Source: Nymphaea colorata | Lineage: Eukaryota; Streptophyta; Magnoliopsida; Nymphaeales; Nymphaeaceae | Reading direction: 5' to 3' | NCBI RefSeq assembly: GCF_008831285.2 | Contig: NC_045143.1 | Span: 22,756,302-22,820,301 of the forward strand | Length of the DNA: 64,000 bases | Part shown: one piece after another, positions 46,501-54,146 of the stretch | How the letters are laid out: every line of letters starts with the position of its first letter | How positions within the stretch are numbered: the first letter of the stretch is position 1 | The notes under the pieces: generated by a model | What the model was told of the DNA's origin: nothing | The model's database searches: none | What the model saw: only the letters and a program-made list of their open reading frames with translations | Program-made: the position numbers and the translations under genes

Positions 46501-48435
46501 CTAAGAAACACAATGCAATTGATAACCCAAATCCATATGCTTGAGATATTGCTCCTGACACAAAAGATCATGACACATAACCCAGCCAACTCATTGAGAC
46601 CCAGTGACCCAACCATCAGCCAATCTGGGCCTGAGTCATGGGCTCGCCAACTATGAGATAGACCTAAGGGGGAGGTCAATGTACTCTACCAATCGGGAAT
46701 GACCATTGACTGGCAAAAACTTGGGGGAGTTTGGGGGTGAATGCTAAAGTAGGGGTTCCGAAAGAAGATTGAACCACAAGACGGGTATTTTGAATGTTTT
46801 GACTAGAGCATGCTAAGGTTGGTTTAGGGGAGTAGACCTTGGAGGAAAGTTGAGCTTGCTTGCAAAAGGGCTGCATGAATTTGGCCCATTAACTGGCTTT
46901 AGAAGGGGGATGCCAATGATAGGTCTGTGGACCTTCCTAACTTTGGTCAGATTGGAATAATGTGGGTTGAGGAGGTTGATCTAGAGAGAGATAGAGGGAG
47001 ACGTGTCCAGGAAGGCTTGACCCAAGTTTTGTAGAGGTGAGGGCTTCAAAACAGATCAAACTAGTGGAGGGATTCCACTCATTGGATTTAAGGGAAACTT
47101 GATTAGAGGCAGGGTAAGAATTTCCAATTTGGGTCATGGAGTAGCATATGCTGCTACATCTAATCCTCCTTTCATAAAAAGGTGTCCAACAAGCACATTG
47201 AGCTTTCGAAGGTTTTCATTTCAAATAAAAGCAGACGCTAAAAATTAAGACGAACTACCAGTTTGATTCTGCCAAGCTTTGGCACTTGGCAGCCATGAAC
47301 TGGTCAATTTATATGAGGAGTGTGCATAGATAATCTGCAACCCCCATAAGATATGTCCTTTGTTCATAGTTGTGGAGACAGATCGAGAAGTCTGATACAT
47401 AAAGGAACACCCCTGCTGAGTTCTTTGGCTGCACTATGTGATTCAGGATCTTTTTTTCAAAATGTATACTTTTAGGCTTTTAACAAAAAATCCTTGAACA
47501 GTGCATTCATAATAATAGTAATGTTTTTATATACATATATGTGGGTGAAAATTTGAATGGTCTGCCAAAATGGAACCTGACACTCACTTTTCCTTTGTAA
47601 AAGGATCACGGGTAGAGCCAACATTTTATAAAGGAAGAATGAATAGTGGACATGGTGAGCACAGTTTTGCTGAGAAGCTGAAGCACACACATTATAATGA
47701 CTAGGACCAGTAATACAAAAGCCGCAAGAATTTGACTTCTGCCATTGCCACAATATAAAGAATCAAAGGAAAAAGAATATGGAAACTATAAGCAGCAGCA
47801 AGCAATATCATCCAACCAAACATCATCGGGCAATTTCTGACGGCGAAGCGAATTGTTTTAGGGATGACCTCTCCAGAGGAAAGGATTGAGGGATGTGGGA
47901 AAGTATGAAAACTGATTAATCACCATCTTCAAATCTAAGTGGGTTAGCGGCAGCAGTTCTATCGCAGCCAGCAGTCGGAGAAACGGGAGTCTGCGGGTCA
48001 TCGCGTAACACTAAAAATATTGCAGGGTATCAGCAAATATACGAGTCGAATAATGGTAGTGTTTCGTTTTCTAATGATGGGGGAGGGAATCGCAGATCTG
48101 TATGTTGTTCCCTGTTTGGATGCCTCATGGAAGTGAATGCAAATGATGGCCTAAAACAAAAAGTGGCATGGAAAATTGAATACCATCCCAGGGAAAGAGT
48201 GACTTCTCTCGACAAACATGACGCTTTTGCTGTTGTTCGAAGTACCAACACCTGCACCAAACAGCCGTCCATCATCGGGAGAGAAAAAGGTTGGCGGGGT
48301 ATGGAACAACCAACAATCACGGTGAGAAGTGGGTGTCTGTTGGTCTTAATTACCAGGAGAATGCTGCAGCTTATCATCGTCATGATCATCATCCTCACCG
48401 AAAAGTGACGAGGGAGAGAACAGGGCAACGTCCAT
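31567..48435 (-). CDS. METTL21/FAM119-type (Methyltransf_16) methyltransferase
   Basis: Six exons read right to left: 48435-48354, 48251-48184, 32978-32845, 32385-32243, 32034-31963, 31877-31567. All five introns are GT-AG and the phases fit; the sum is 810 nt, 269 residues. It starts MDVALFSPSSLFGEDDD, then VERSHSFPGM, NANLLWPG, the SAM-binding loop IIELGSGTGALAIFLAK (split by an intron), ITTSDFDDGDIEENI, SWGDRFPC, the D-containing IIANDILLYVKQYP and a C-terminal SFLMSWKRRIGREDESLFF...GSRIYCI. Members of this family transfer methyl groups from SAM, often to lysines of proteins; the substrate here is unknown. Intron 1 (102 nt) must be spliced because it carries an in-frame TAA (48346-48348). 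Intron 2 is 15,205 bp and packed with transposable elements. An acidic N-terminus and length near 270 suit the plant members of this group. Confidence 0.85.
32751..32896. repeat. 73-bp tandem duplication over an exon/intron border
   Basis: The end of methyltransferase exon 3 plus its donor (about 32824-32865) is repeated 73 bp downstream in the intron (about 32751-32792). In the copy the donor context AGGAAG/GTTTGCC has become AGGAAAGTTTGCC, so the original donor position is altered. Confidence 0.75.
33926..34406 (+). repeat. 5' LTR of the young Copia
   Basis: 481 bp, TGTTAAAATG...ATTTACA. It contains an (AT)n run, the inverted repeat CCCAACGGCTAGATTTCTGG / CCGTTGGG near 34153-34181, and a TATA box CTCTATAAATAGGG near 34220, the likely promoter for the genomic RNA. 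Confidence 0.95.
34407..34419 (+). promoter_or_regulatory. Primer binding site
   Basis: TGGTATCAGAGCC immediately after the 5' LTR, complementary to the 3' end of initiator tRNA-Met as in most plant Copia elements. Confidence 0.93.
34720..36588 (+). CDS. Copia gag-protease-integrase (first frame)
   Basis: 622 codons; translation probably begins at the second ATG (34735, MDDKVSSLPFPKLSSTNY). Gag UBN2 region about residues 10-230, CCHC knuckle CYHCQEEGHTKPRC at about 267-280, protease active site WIIDSGASFHMTP near 345, pre-integrase zinc region WHQRLGHSNIEKM...CNDCIKAK near 475-510, integrase core from HSDVWGPAP (about 531) to FRSDSGGEFM. The frame leaves the integrase after about residue 604 and ends in unrelated sequence at 36588, because of a one-base shift near 36525-36540. 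Confidence 0.93.
   Translation: MLIVPMDDKVSSLPFPKLSSTNYIQWARTMEHFIRSKSLWGLVDGTKLEPQLVFTKVVDGRAMELDATEKEKVMAEYNKKWEEWSVGHHKIITWILTCVDNATSGQISKLNSALEAWEYLKKTHTMRDVAYMHHVQLKIHNLQQRDRSIKDYVAEMDQLYDELSIFEPHWTQDLILREKQIQREKFYKFIIGLRPEFDGVKTALLHRSKTPSMNEAIAELQMEENRLCLDKEKVNNVLATSRPGAHLRPYRPPHFNRTNEGTRRKIICYHCQEEGHTKPRCPKLRIFDKRSNVAAQIQEEKKEASSFQLEQLISALQPFLKGGSTPSTLGATVASTSSSKYSWIIDSGASFHMTPYESLLTECTKNDSYSFVKTADGTSLEIDFIGNLDLAFGSKILKVPQVRHIPKLNLNLLSVSQIADLGFDVIFSQSKCLIQDRISKKMIGEGFRTNNLYYIDFLDLSRPSCNISKECDIQTWHQRLGHSNIEKMSHLPFMENFCQKNFDCNDCIKAKMKALPFDNRNFIAQKSFDLVHSDVWGPAPIMSKGGLLYYVIFIDDYSRHTWVYFLKHKSEVFTNFKNFYNMIYTQFGSNIKVFRSDSGGEFMSNVSTISKRKRHCSSKILS
36479..38824 (+). CDS. Copia integrase end-RT-RNase H (second frame)
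   Basis: Frame +1 relative to the first; real homology resumes at about 36527 (CQMFQQFLKEKGI). It carries the rest of the integrase with CPNTPQQNGVAEPKHRH (the catalytic Glu region, AEPKH where AERKH is common), RT with YKARLVAKGYAQ, ALYGLKQAPKAWF and YVDDMVITGSD (near residue 467), and RNase H with DADWGGDPNNRHSTTGF, LSSTEAEYRAMA and DNKSA. No stop until 38824, just before the polypurine tract. In an active element both frames would be a single polyprotein. Confidence 0.93.
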   Translation: MAQISKSLEVIREENLCQMFQQFLKEKGIVHQRSCPNTPQQNGVAEPKHRHIIETTKALLLSKNVPKNFWAEAVLTSTYLINRMPTKLLKHISPFERLHHVKPNYNRLKVFGCKCFVLSDKDDKLSSKAICCVFIGYSETQKGYRCYDIKKDKVYVSRNVIFLENEDGFKDEPKKLEDYTFLWTNDIDDDDDIDDDEPDKGIEVPIEEVNNDNSTHIIPPKEILVYRRRDPQNQETNQSLPRRSQRHIRPPQRFVSYEPFSPKFRACIMAHHSFHEPSSYLEAKEDPNWIEAMNLELKALESNETWDIVPLPTGKKTIGCRWIYKIKTRSDGTLERYKARLVAKGYAQEYGIDYEETFAPVARMTSVRTLIAIASVKHWTIFQMDVKNAFLNGHLQEEVFMSAPPGFDLPQNKVLRLKKALYGLKQAPKAWFDKFSSVMFNQGFKSCYSDTAMFVKTTSVGVIVLLLYVDDMVITGSDDEGIIEVKHFLSKCFQMTDLGRLTYFLGIEVAYSKQGYLLSQMKFASELVDRTGISDDKVVDTPTALGVKMKIDDGEILENPTSFRQIVGALSYLSITRPDIAHAVHVISQFQQRPTSVHMGAAMRIVRYVKNTINKGLFLSSSSILELVAYTDADWGGDPNNRHSTTGFCVFLGDSLISWRCKKQNKVSLSSTEAEYRAMATTTMEIVWLKSLLKDMGIHITNPVKLCCDNKSAIYIASNHTFHERTKHIEMDCHYVREEFLQKNINLSYVQSEYQLGDLFTKALAATRFNFLLGKLSVITP
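38826..38837 (+). other. Polypurine tract
   Basis: TTTGAGGGGGGG directly before the 3' LTR; primer for plus-strand DNA synthesis. Confidence 0.85.
38838..39318 (+). repeat. 3' LTR of the young Copia
   Basis: 481 bp, TGTTAGAATG...ATTTACA. Differences seen from the 5' LTR: A/G in the first ten bases, G/A in the ATTTCTGG motif and C/G just before the TATA box. Confidence 0.95.
39324..39953. other. Methyltransferase intron sequence, unassigned
   Basis: Continuation of the intron after the Copia target site. No recognised protein similarity. Short frames only. Confidence 0.5.
39954..40288 (-). repeat. Candidate LTR related in layout to the young Copia LTR
   Basis: Minus strand TGTTTCTACAGTATG...GTTTCTATCA (335 bp). 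It has the same order of signals as the 33926 LTR: AACTAGCTGTTGG/CTAGAAATCTAGCCGTTGG inverted repeat, then TTTATAAATAAGGG TATA box. No target duplication or internal region found. Confidence 0.45.
40289..40560 (-). repeat. Copia LTR fragment (Tnt1-like 3' part)
   Basis: The minus strand has GTGGTTTTTTACCCTC...TTGAGGGTTTTTTCCTC followed by CATCATGTGTTCG, the common R/U5 layout of Tnt1-type Copia LTRs. Limits uncertain. Confidence 0.45.
40729..41061 (+). other. Unassigned open frame, 110 codons
   Basis: Reads MPLPSSPSKGHARSF... with CKSKNEALEHLSLDATILRL and FGGGQFWLENPKAHN. Codon use looks protein-like in the middle, but I do not recognise a family, and it ends in AT-rich sequence. It lies inside the methyltransferase intron on the opposite strand. 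Possibly a TE or captured exon fragment. Confidence 0.25.
41314..41535 (+). repeat. Copia solo-LTR-like fragment
   Basis: Starts TGTTGACATATGGTG and contains the Tnt1-type sequence CCTCACCCGTGGTTTTTTCC...GAAGGGTTTTCCACATTAAA. Its end is interrupted by MITE sequence at about 41540. Confidence 0.5.
41540..41629 (-). mobile_element. End fragment of the CTATGTCACATAGG MITE family
   Basis: CGTACCCGCAC-type repeats ending in CCATGTGACATAG (41617-41629), the inverted terminal sequence of the element at 4710-5179. Other end missing. Confidence 0.65.
41640..41830. repeat. GAGTCGAGTC-type repeat
   Basis: Repeated CTCGAGCCGAGTC / AACTCGGCT motifs around an AT-rich part; similar repeats occur at 48545-48720 and 53210-53520. 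Likely hAT-type MITE debris. Confidence 0.5.
41861..42110 (+). mobile_element. Second copy of the CTATGTCACATAGG MITE, right end lost
   Basis: Begins CTATGTCACATAGGTATGG, has GGTATGGGTGCGG repeats, an (AT)n run near 41982-42000, then AACAAAATAACATATTCATA homologous to the interior of the 4710-5179 element. No matching right terminus found. Confidence 0.7.
42111..42920. other. Methyltransferase intron sequence with a diverged 294-bp-spaced repeat
   Basis: No gene. 42357-42405 and 42651-42700 share ATGTAAAATC(A/G)GCATAGAAGATAGAACAAGG, suggesting a short local duplication. Confidence 0.55.
43009..43696 (+). mobile_element. hAT deletion derivative inserted in Copia RNase H
   Basis: 688 bp, termini CAATGTTATC and GATAACATTG (perfect 10-bp inverted repeat), 8-bp target duplication GCTGTCGG / GTTGTCGG (43001-43008, 43697-43704). 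Removing it restores the Copia codons across the site. The left part has GTATCGTACGATAC at 43040-43053 and 43131-43144. The right part, from about 43325, resembles the end of the transposase coding region and 3' UTR of the element at 60776 (GAGGATTATTGTTGAATCATGAA). Internal coding sequence is deleted. Confidence 0.92.
44021..44292 (+). repeat. 3' LTR of the Copia remnant, right limit approximate
   Basis: TGTTAAAATATGGGTC start after the polypurine tract. The proposed end GGGTTACA is chosen only because it finishes in CA. Confidence 0.6.
44470..44650 (+). mobile_element. hAT derivative fragment, right end
   Basis: AT-rich run then ACGATAC motifs and CCTGACCGATAC, ending ACAACATTG at 44650. 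This matches the right end of the 43009-43696 element (CCCGACCGATACG...GATAACATTG). Left terminus absent. Confidence 0.7.
44660..45000 (+). repeat. Dispersed repeat, inverted relative to 17.4-17.85 kb
   Basis: 44668-44850 is the inverted relative of 17671-17830 (GAGCCCTTACCTTAGAGGGTTAG). Probably a fragment of the same TGTCACACCCC LTR family. Confidence 0.6.
45060..45930 (-). pseudogene. LINE (non-LTR) reverse transcriptase fragment
   Basis: Read leftwards through several frames: FIKINSMKV-stop-DRLEW (palm region, near 45850; family form is KAYDRLEW), PLLFIMSMEMLSRFIQKLE (45690-45600), HLPTKYLGLPIF (45400-45340), and YSIGWMSAFYLSNNIIQIQ, MERLMSNFLWHED (45240-45130). These are the ordered motifs of plant L1-type RTs. 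Many stops and shifts; no poly(A) tail or target duplication located. Confidence 0.8.
45931..48183. other. Methyltransferase intron, no gene seen
   Basis: May contain more LINE-derived sequence up to about 47140 (short minus frames without a clear match). An A18-19 run lies near 46349-46366. The last kilobase before exon 2 looks like plain intron. Confidence 0.5.
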
Positions 48436-48544
48436 TGCTCGCCGCTTCTCGGCGTGGGGATGGATACTCGACCGGCGCTGAAACGGGAGAGAAACACTTT
48501 GTGTACTTTAGCGGCAGTTTCTGACTCTCTGTAGAAAGCAGGGA

Positions 48545-48720
48545 AGAAGAGTACCTCTGGCCCGAGTCGACTCGAAAAGCTCGGCTGGAGCTCGACTCAT
48601 TTATAAACAAACGAGTCGAGTTCGAGTTGCAAGACTCGTTTAAACTCGACTCGATTCGTTTATATAACCAGTTGAGTTAGATAAACCGGTTCGCGAAAGC
48701 GGTTCACCGGTTTAGGATAA
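48545..48720. repeat. GAGTCGAG repeat just upstream of the methyltransferase start
   Basis: Stacked CGAGTCGACTCG and AACGAGTCGAGTTCGAGTT motifs 110-285 bp upstream of the ATG at 48435, so within the likely promoter or 5' UTR region. Similar to 41640-41830 and 53210-53520. Confidence 0.6.
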
Positions 48721-51700
48721 AATCAATTTACAGAGGTCTTCTCTTGGCCTTCGGTCTTCACTCTTCCGTCTGTCCTACTTTCTGCGGCTCGTGTGCTCTC
48801 TCTCTTCCTGTCTTCTCTCTTCCATCAACCACGACGACCAGACGACCACCCTTCTAGGCTCCTTACTGGCTCACACTGCACGGCCTGCACAAGCACAACA
48901 GCACCACCATCCGGCCAACGGTCCACCGGCATCCCGTCTATCTTTTCTAACTGGTGACAAATGTCCAGGTTGGGCTCAGTTTTTTTCTTAGATTTGAACA
49001 TGGATACTGTGAGTCACGGAACTGTGTCATTTGTTAGATATACAGTACGTGTTCTCATTTGAAAGAATTGAACATAGTATACATTATTATTGTTATTTGT
49101 TTATTTTCTTAACATTGTGGTTATAAATATTTTTTTTTCTAATTTTAATATGTATTTGGTGCCTCTAACTTATACTTCTGGCTTTGCCACTGACTGTGGC
49201 ATTTTTCTTGCCTGAAATTCTTTGATGTAGCTTAAGGAACTAGGAACATCTATAACTTTTTTGTTTTTTGTTTTTTTTTTCTTTTATGTACCTTCTCGGC
49301 TTCTCCTATATGAGAGTGACAGACAGTGACCAACTGTAAAACTTTGTTTTTTCTAACGTAGTGCTTTTTTATGAAGGATTGAACAAGAAATGTGCGCAAG
49401 TCTTCTTTTGGACATGAAGAACGGTATAGATAACTGAAGACTTCATAAAACTTTTAAACAGTTTTTTATATGAAATTAGTGAGTGAAAGTAATAAATAAC
49501 TAACCCATGAGGTAGAGTAGCTAGCCACTTATGACAAAATAATAGGTCACGTGGATAGTTGGAAAGTAAAATGCTAATAATGATTACATGGGAGGTCATT
49601 CTATTGTTGACAGGAAGGTATGCAGCATCGTTAATGGTGATAGCCATTAATATGCCCTATACTTTTGAACATGGAAGGTATATTTGTTCATGAGCACTTG
49701 CAGGCACAAATTGTTTTGAATTCTCACCATGTTTGTCATTTCTAGTTTAAGAGCTTGCATTTGTGTGCATCTTATGTTTGTCTGGTTTTGTGTACTTTCT
49801 TCTATTGTTCCCTCTATGCATTTTGATAAACACATAATAGATGGAGTTATTTTTTCTTTAGGGGAAAGTTGCTAAAAAGTTAAAGATTTAGAAGACTTAT
49901 GATATTGAGTCTCTGCTTTGTGGTGTTGAAACAGGCTCATTGCTTGAGCAAACAAGCTTAGCAATCACAAAAAAGTTCCAAGCCTATGTTAAAGAAAAAT
50001 ATAAAGATTATTGAATAACAACAAATCCAATTACCAGTTACTGATAAAGGCCTTAAGAAGTCTGCAAGGCAAGCTGCCTTTACTAGAGGGAAGCCAAAGC
50101 AACAATGGAGTGAGGTTAGCTACACTTTCTCTTTTTGAGTCCAAAGGCAGTAGAAGAATTAGTTTATGCAGGCGATTGGATAAAACAGTATGGCGACCCT
50201 ATGAATCTTGTACCGGTATTGCTAAGGTAAGTACTAAAATGAATGTATATCAAAGTTTATCATGTTTATATGTGTTTATATGTTGTAGAAGTTGTTTATT
50301 GATCAATTATTGTTGGTTTTTTTTGTAGGGTGCTGCTGAAGATGAGATAGCATGACATGATTCAACATCAATTCAAACATATTATGCAGTAACTACTAAC
50401 AAAATATTAAGTATTGTTCTAAGTTCGGTAGTTGTTTTGTTTTTAAATGCTTGATTTTACCTTGATGACAACATTATCAGCTGAATTTCTTTGGAACACA
50501 GTCAATATTGATTTTTTTTATGCTAACATTTTTATTTTTTGTTAGGTTCTATTGTTAGAAACTTGAAAGGAGATTTGCAGAGTGCTTTTTACTGACAGGC
50601 ATCAATCTTATCTATCAATATGAAGTGAAGGGACTATTTTTTATTTCTTTCTCCTACAAATTTTGTGTACACAACTATTAAAGGCTCAATTATTGACCTA
50701 TTAATGTGGAATAATTTTATGTACATCAATCTCATACTTTTTAGTTATGAACATTTTTATCTCATTATATGTTGTTCTTAGAGTTGCCCAGATGTTGAGT
50801 TGATTGTTCATGTGGACAAAAAATACCAATTTCAGATTATTGGTACTTTTTGCCTGCAAAATTTCTGGTCTTAGGCTCAATGGCACGATGGGATATGCAG
50901 TTGCAAACTTCCCCTCCTTGAGAACATTGTGAGTATCTTTACCATGGATTTTATTCAACCTTGCTTTTGTTGTTGTAGTACTGCATTCTTTTAGATGATA
51001 TTGTCACACATGGAAAATATGGGATTTATTGAAGTGTAATTGTTGGTAATCCTTTTGGGAGAGTTAAGGGTTTTGGGTTGCATGTGCAGCTTATAACAGG
51101 TTACGTTGAATAGAAAGGGAAAATGCTGTAAACCAACCACCATCAAAAGGCCTCAGTGCAAAAAAGAAGAGGAAGACTGCGCATTATTTCTGCTGCTTCA
51201 CTCTGAGCTCCTTTTCCTGTTTCATTTTTCCTGGAATAATCTTTGTTTGATGATGGTTTGTAAAATGGTTTTATCCAAATGACTTTGGTATGGTGTTGAA
51301 ATTAGTATTGGTCACTGATCAGCACAAACGATAATACTCACACCAAAAATATATTCTCTTCCTACAGTTATGCCTACAAATTTTTCTGCCAAGAGTATGA
51401 CAAGGCATAAGGCACTCAGTGGGGATACCATGATTAAATAAACATAAAACCATGACCTACAAATGTATCACTGATTGCTATGAGATGCACAGTAGGAAGT
51501 TTAATCTATTTAGTCATTTGGTTAAAGTCTTGAAGCACATCAATAGAATGGTGTCTTATCAATCTTGAGGATTATTTATCATGTTCTATTGGCATATTCT
51601 AGTCATAGAATACTTGTCTGCGGTTGATTAACTTGCTGCCATTAGGTTTTTGTGGAGTGAACCGCATAAAACAGTCACTGAACTTTCTTTTGCCATATGA

Positions 51701-51955
51701 ATCCACCATGGAGAGTTCAGGCACATCCATCCTCATGGAGATCTTGTTATCTTTATTAGCAATCGGAAGAGTGACTAGTTCATGCTCATCACAGGGATCA
51801 TGGTTCTGTTTCTTTTTTTTTTTTGTGTTGCCAGCTAAATGGCCTGTTGTGCTTTCTCTTTTTGCCTACAGTCACTTTGAAATGTTAATTGACAATTGAA
51901 CTAGTGAGATGTTGGCATTTTGAGGTTTTGACTGAACTGATATGCACCATTGCAT
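48721..51955. other. Intergenic, no supported gene
   Basis: No recognised family. A 66-codon frame at 48791-48991 lacks similarity to anything I know. An exon-like block lies at 50138-50226, ending LVYAGDWIKQYGDPMNLVPV with a GTAAGT donor; its family is unknown and no partner exon was found. Confidence 0.45.
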
Positions 51956-51961
51956 CCTTAT

Positions 51962-53219
51962 GCACTAGGCGATGGACAGAAACTTTAGCTGCAAAATGCA
52001 CTCCATTAGAGAGCTACAAAGTTGGCAATCTTGCGGCGAGGGTGAGCACTGTATACTAAATTATGAATAGTTTCTCCTTAACTTTCAAAATCAGACGAAT
52101 AACTTGTGCCCATCTTCACATCAGGGGCAAAGAAAGCTTTTTGAGATGATGGAGTTGACACTTTTTATTTGGACTGAGTTTTAGGTGAGGAGAGAAAAGA
52201 TCAGTGAGCGCATGAAGTTTCTTCAAGACTTTGTTCTTGGGTGCAGTAAGGTAGCCTTACTAGATTTATTACTATGAAAATTCCTACTTACGATTGCTTT
52301 CCATTGATTCAATTCCTTTTTCATATGTCATTGATTCAATTCCTTTTTCATTTTGCCCCCCAAGAGTCATCCCATGACCTGCTTGCCTTCTGGTTCGGAT
52401 TCTTCAGTCGCATGGTGCTTCTTCAACTGGTTATGTACATGACATGAATATGTTCATCACAACCTCCAACAAATGCAGCAAGGACTAATTCAAACTGCCA
52501 CAGCTGGGTGAGGAGCGAAAAGATCAGTGAGCGCATGAAGTTTCTTCAAGACTTTGTTCCTAGGTGCAGTAAGGTCGCCTTACTAGATTCATTACTTTGA
52601 AAAATTCCTACTCACGATTGCTTTCCATGGATTCAATTCTTTTTCATATGTCATTGACTCAATTCCTTTTTCATTTTGCCCCCCAAGAGTCATGCCATGA
52701 CCTGCTTGCCTTCTGGTTCGGATTCTTCAGTCGCATGATGCTTCTTCAACTGGTTATGTACATGACATGAATATGTTCATCACAACCTCCAACAAATGGA
52801 GCAAGGACTAATTCAAACTGCCACAGTTGGGTGAGGAGCGAAAAGATCAGTGAGTGCATGAAGTTTCTTCAAGACTTTGTTCCTGGGTGCAGTAAGGTAG
52901 CCTTACTAGATTCATTACTATGAAAAATTCCTACTCACGATTGCTTTCCATTGATTCAATTTCTTTTTCATATGTCATTGATTCAGTTCTTTTTTCATTT
53001 TGCCCCCCAAGAGTCATGCCATGACCTGCTTGCCTTCTGATTCAGATTCTTCAGTCGCATGGTGCTTCTTCAACTGGTTATGTACATGACATGAATATGG
53101 TTCATCACAACCTCCAACAAATGCAACAAGGACTAATTCAAACTGCCACAGTTGGAGTCCCAAATGTACCAGATTCATTGAGGAGAGCTATTAGTTCTCA
53201 TTTAACTTTCATTAATTGA
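51962..53219 (+). pseudogene. bHLH-like transcription factor remnant with a triplicated segment
   Basis: An exon ending NLAAR at 52039 with a GTGAGC donor can join across a GT-AG intron to 52185-52250 (VRREKISERMKFLQ, then DFVLGCSK). This matches the basic and first-helix region LAERVRREKISERMKFLQDL of plant bHLH factors. The last exon candidate 53055-53219 encodes SHGASSTGYVHDMN...NLQQMQQGLIQTATV to a stop. The second helix is missing. The helix-1 exon recurs at 52508-52573 and 52831-52896 (RRE changed to RSE); copies 1 and 2 of the last exon carry a one-base deletion. Probably a non-functional gene fragment. Assignment rests on one motif. Confidence 0.5.
52185..53154 (+). repeat. Three tandem 323-bp units
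   Basis: Units start at 52185, 52508 and 52831, each beginning GTGAGGAG(A/C)GAAAAGATCA and ending CAAACTGCCACAG(C/T)TGG. Exactly equal spacing and high identity indicate a recent local triplication. Each unit covers exon, intron and part of the next exon. Confidence 0.95.
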
Positions 53220-53520
53220 TAGAGTTAAATGCCTAAACGGGCTAAACAAGTAAATGCCTAAACGAGCTAAACGAGTTAACGTTAATGAGTTAAACGAGTC
53301 AACGCTTAAACAAGCTAAACGAGTTAAATAGGTTAAACGAGAAAACGCTAAACAAGTTAACGAGTTAAATGGGTTAATCGAGTCGAGCTCGACTTTGTGT
53401 AGTCGTGTCGAGCTCAAGCTCGCTATAAGAAGCTCGACTCGAGCTCGAGTAATTTTAGCTGAGTCAAGCTCGAGCTGGCCAAGCTTGGGTTCGGCTTGTG
53501 CGCAGATTAAGACTAGGGTT
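53215..53520. repeat. TAAACGAGTTAACG / GAGCTCGAGC repeats
   Basis: Degenerate tandem copies of TAAACGAGTTAA and GCTCGACTCGAGCTCGAG. The same sequence class as 41640-41830 and 48545-48720, common in plant MITE-like elements. Confidence 0.6.
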
Positions 53521-53968
53521 TGAACGTTGGTAAAGGAAAAAAGGATACCTAGGCATATTTTGGGATGGGGCGGCTCCAAGTGAAGTGGACTTCTGTGGGC
53601 GGTGGTCCGGTGGAGTACAATCTTGGACCCCAACTCTATTTTAGGGATGTAAGGCACTTTGATCGGCGTCTTAGTTTATTCATGTTGGCCAAGCATTCGT
53701 CAAGCAATAAGATGGTTGGCAAAGCAAGCATATGCTTGTGCATATGTATGCCTCAAAGATCCAATATGAGTTATTTTTTATCAATTGGTTTCAAATTTAC
53801 GTACGAGCGTGGGGAGAGAGAGTTGCTTTGTACATTTCATGGGGTTTGTCCTTCTCGATTGTTATACTAATTTCATCCCCTCTTATCAAGTGAATTAAAT
53901 CATAATATCTGTTTGGAGGGGACCTCTCACTGGGTTTGCCTTAATTTGTCTAGATTGCAATCGCCGGT
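53521..53968. other. Intergenic, no gene seen
   Basis: Short frames without recognisable similarity. Confidence 0.5.
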
Positions 53969-54146
53969 GGTGGTGGACTTGCTGCATAGTGGAGAGCCGA
54001 TCGTAGTCGCCTGATGAGTGACGACATCCCGGTGCATTCTCCAACAGTGGTATCAGAGGTGGTGGACTTGCTGCATAGTGGAGAGCCGATCGTAGTCGCC
54101 TGACGAGTGACGACATCCCGCTGCATTCTCCAGCAATAATTTGACT
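53969..54146 (+). repeat. Tandem duplication of about 89 bp carrying a primer-site-like motif
   Basis: 53969-54057 and 54058-54146 are near-identical (GGACTTGCTGCATAGTGGAG...). The junction carries CCAACAGTGGTATCAGAGG, which looks like an LTR end followed by a Copia primer site. Possibly a relic of a retrotransposon LTR/leader. Confidence 0.6.

Noticed and set aside
48030-48497. 155-codon minus frame covering the methyltransferase first exons
   Set aside because: Wrong frame; the true frame is the one giving MDVALFSPSSLF and FVERSHSFPGM with splicing.
52185-53154. Regular direct repeats considered as a CRISPR or satellite array
   Set aside because: Only three 323-bp units, no short repeat/spacer layout, and exon-like coding content in a plant context.
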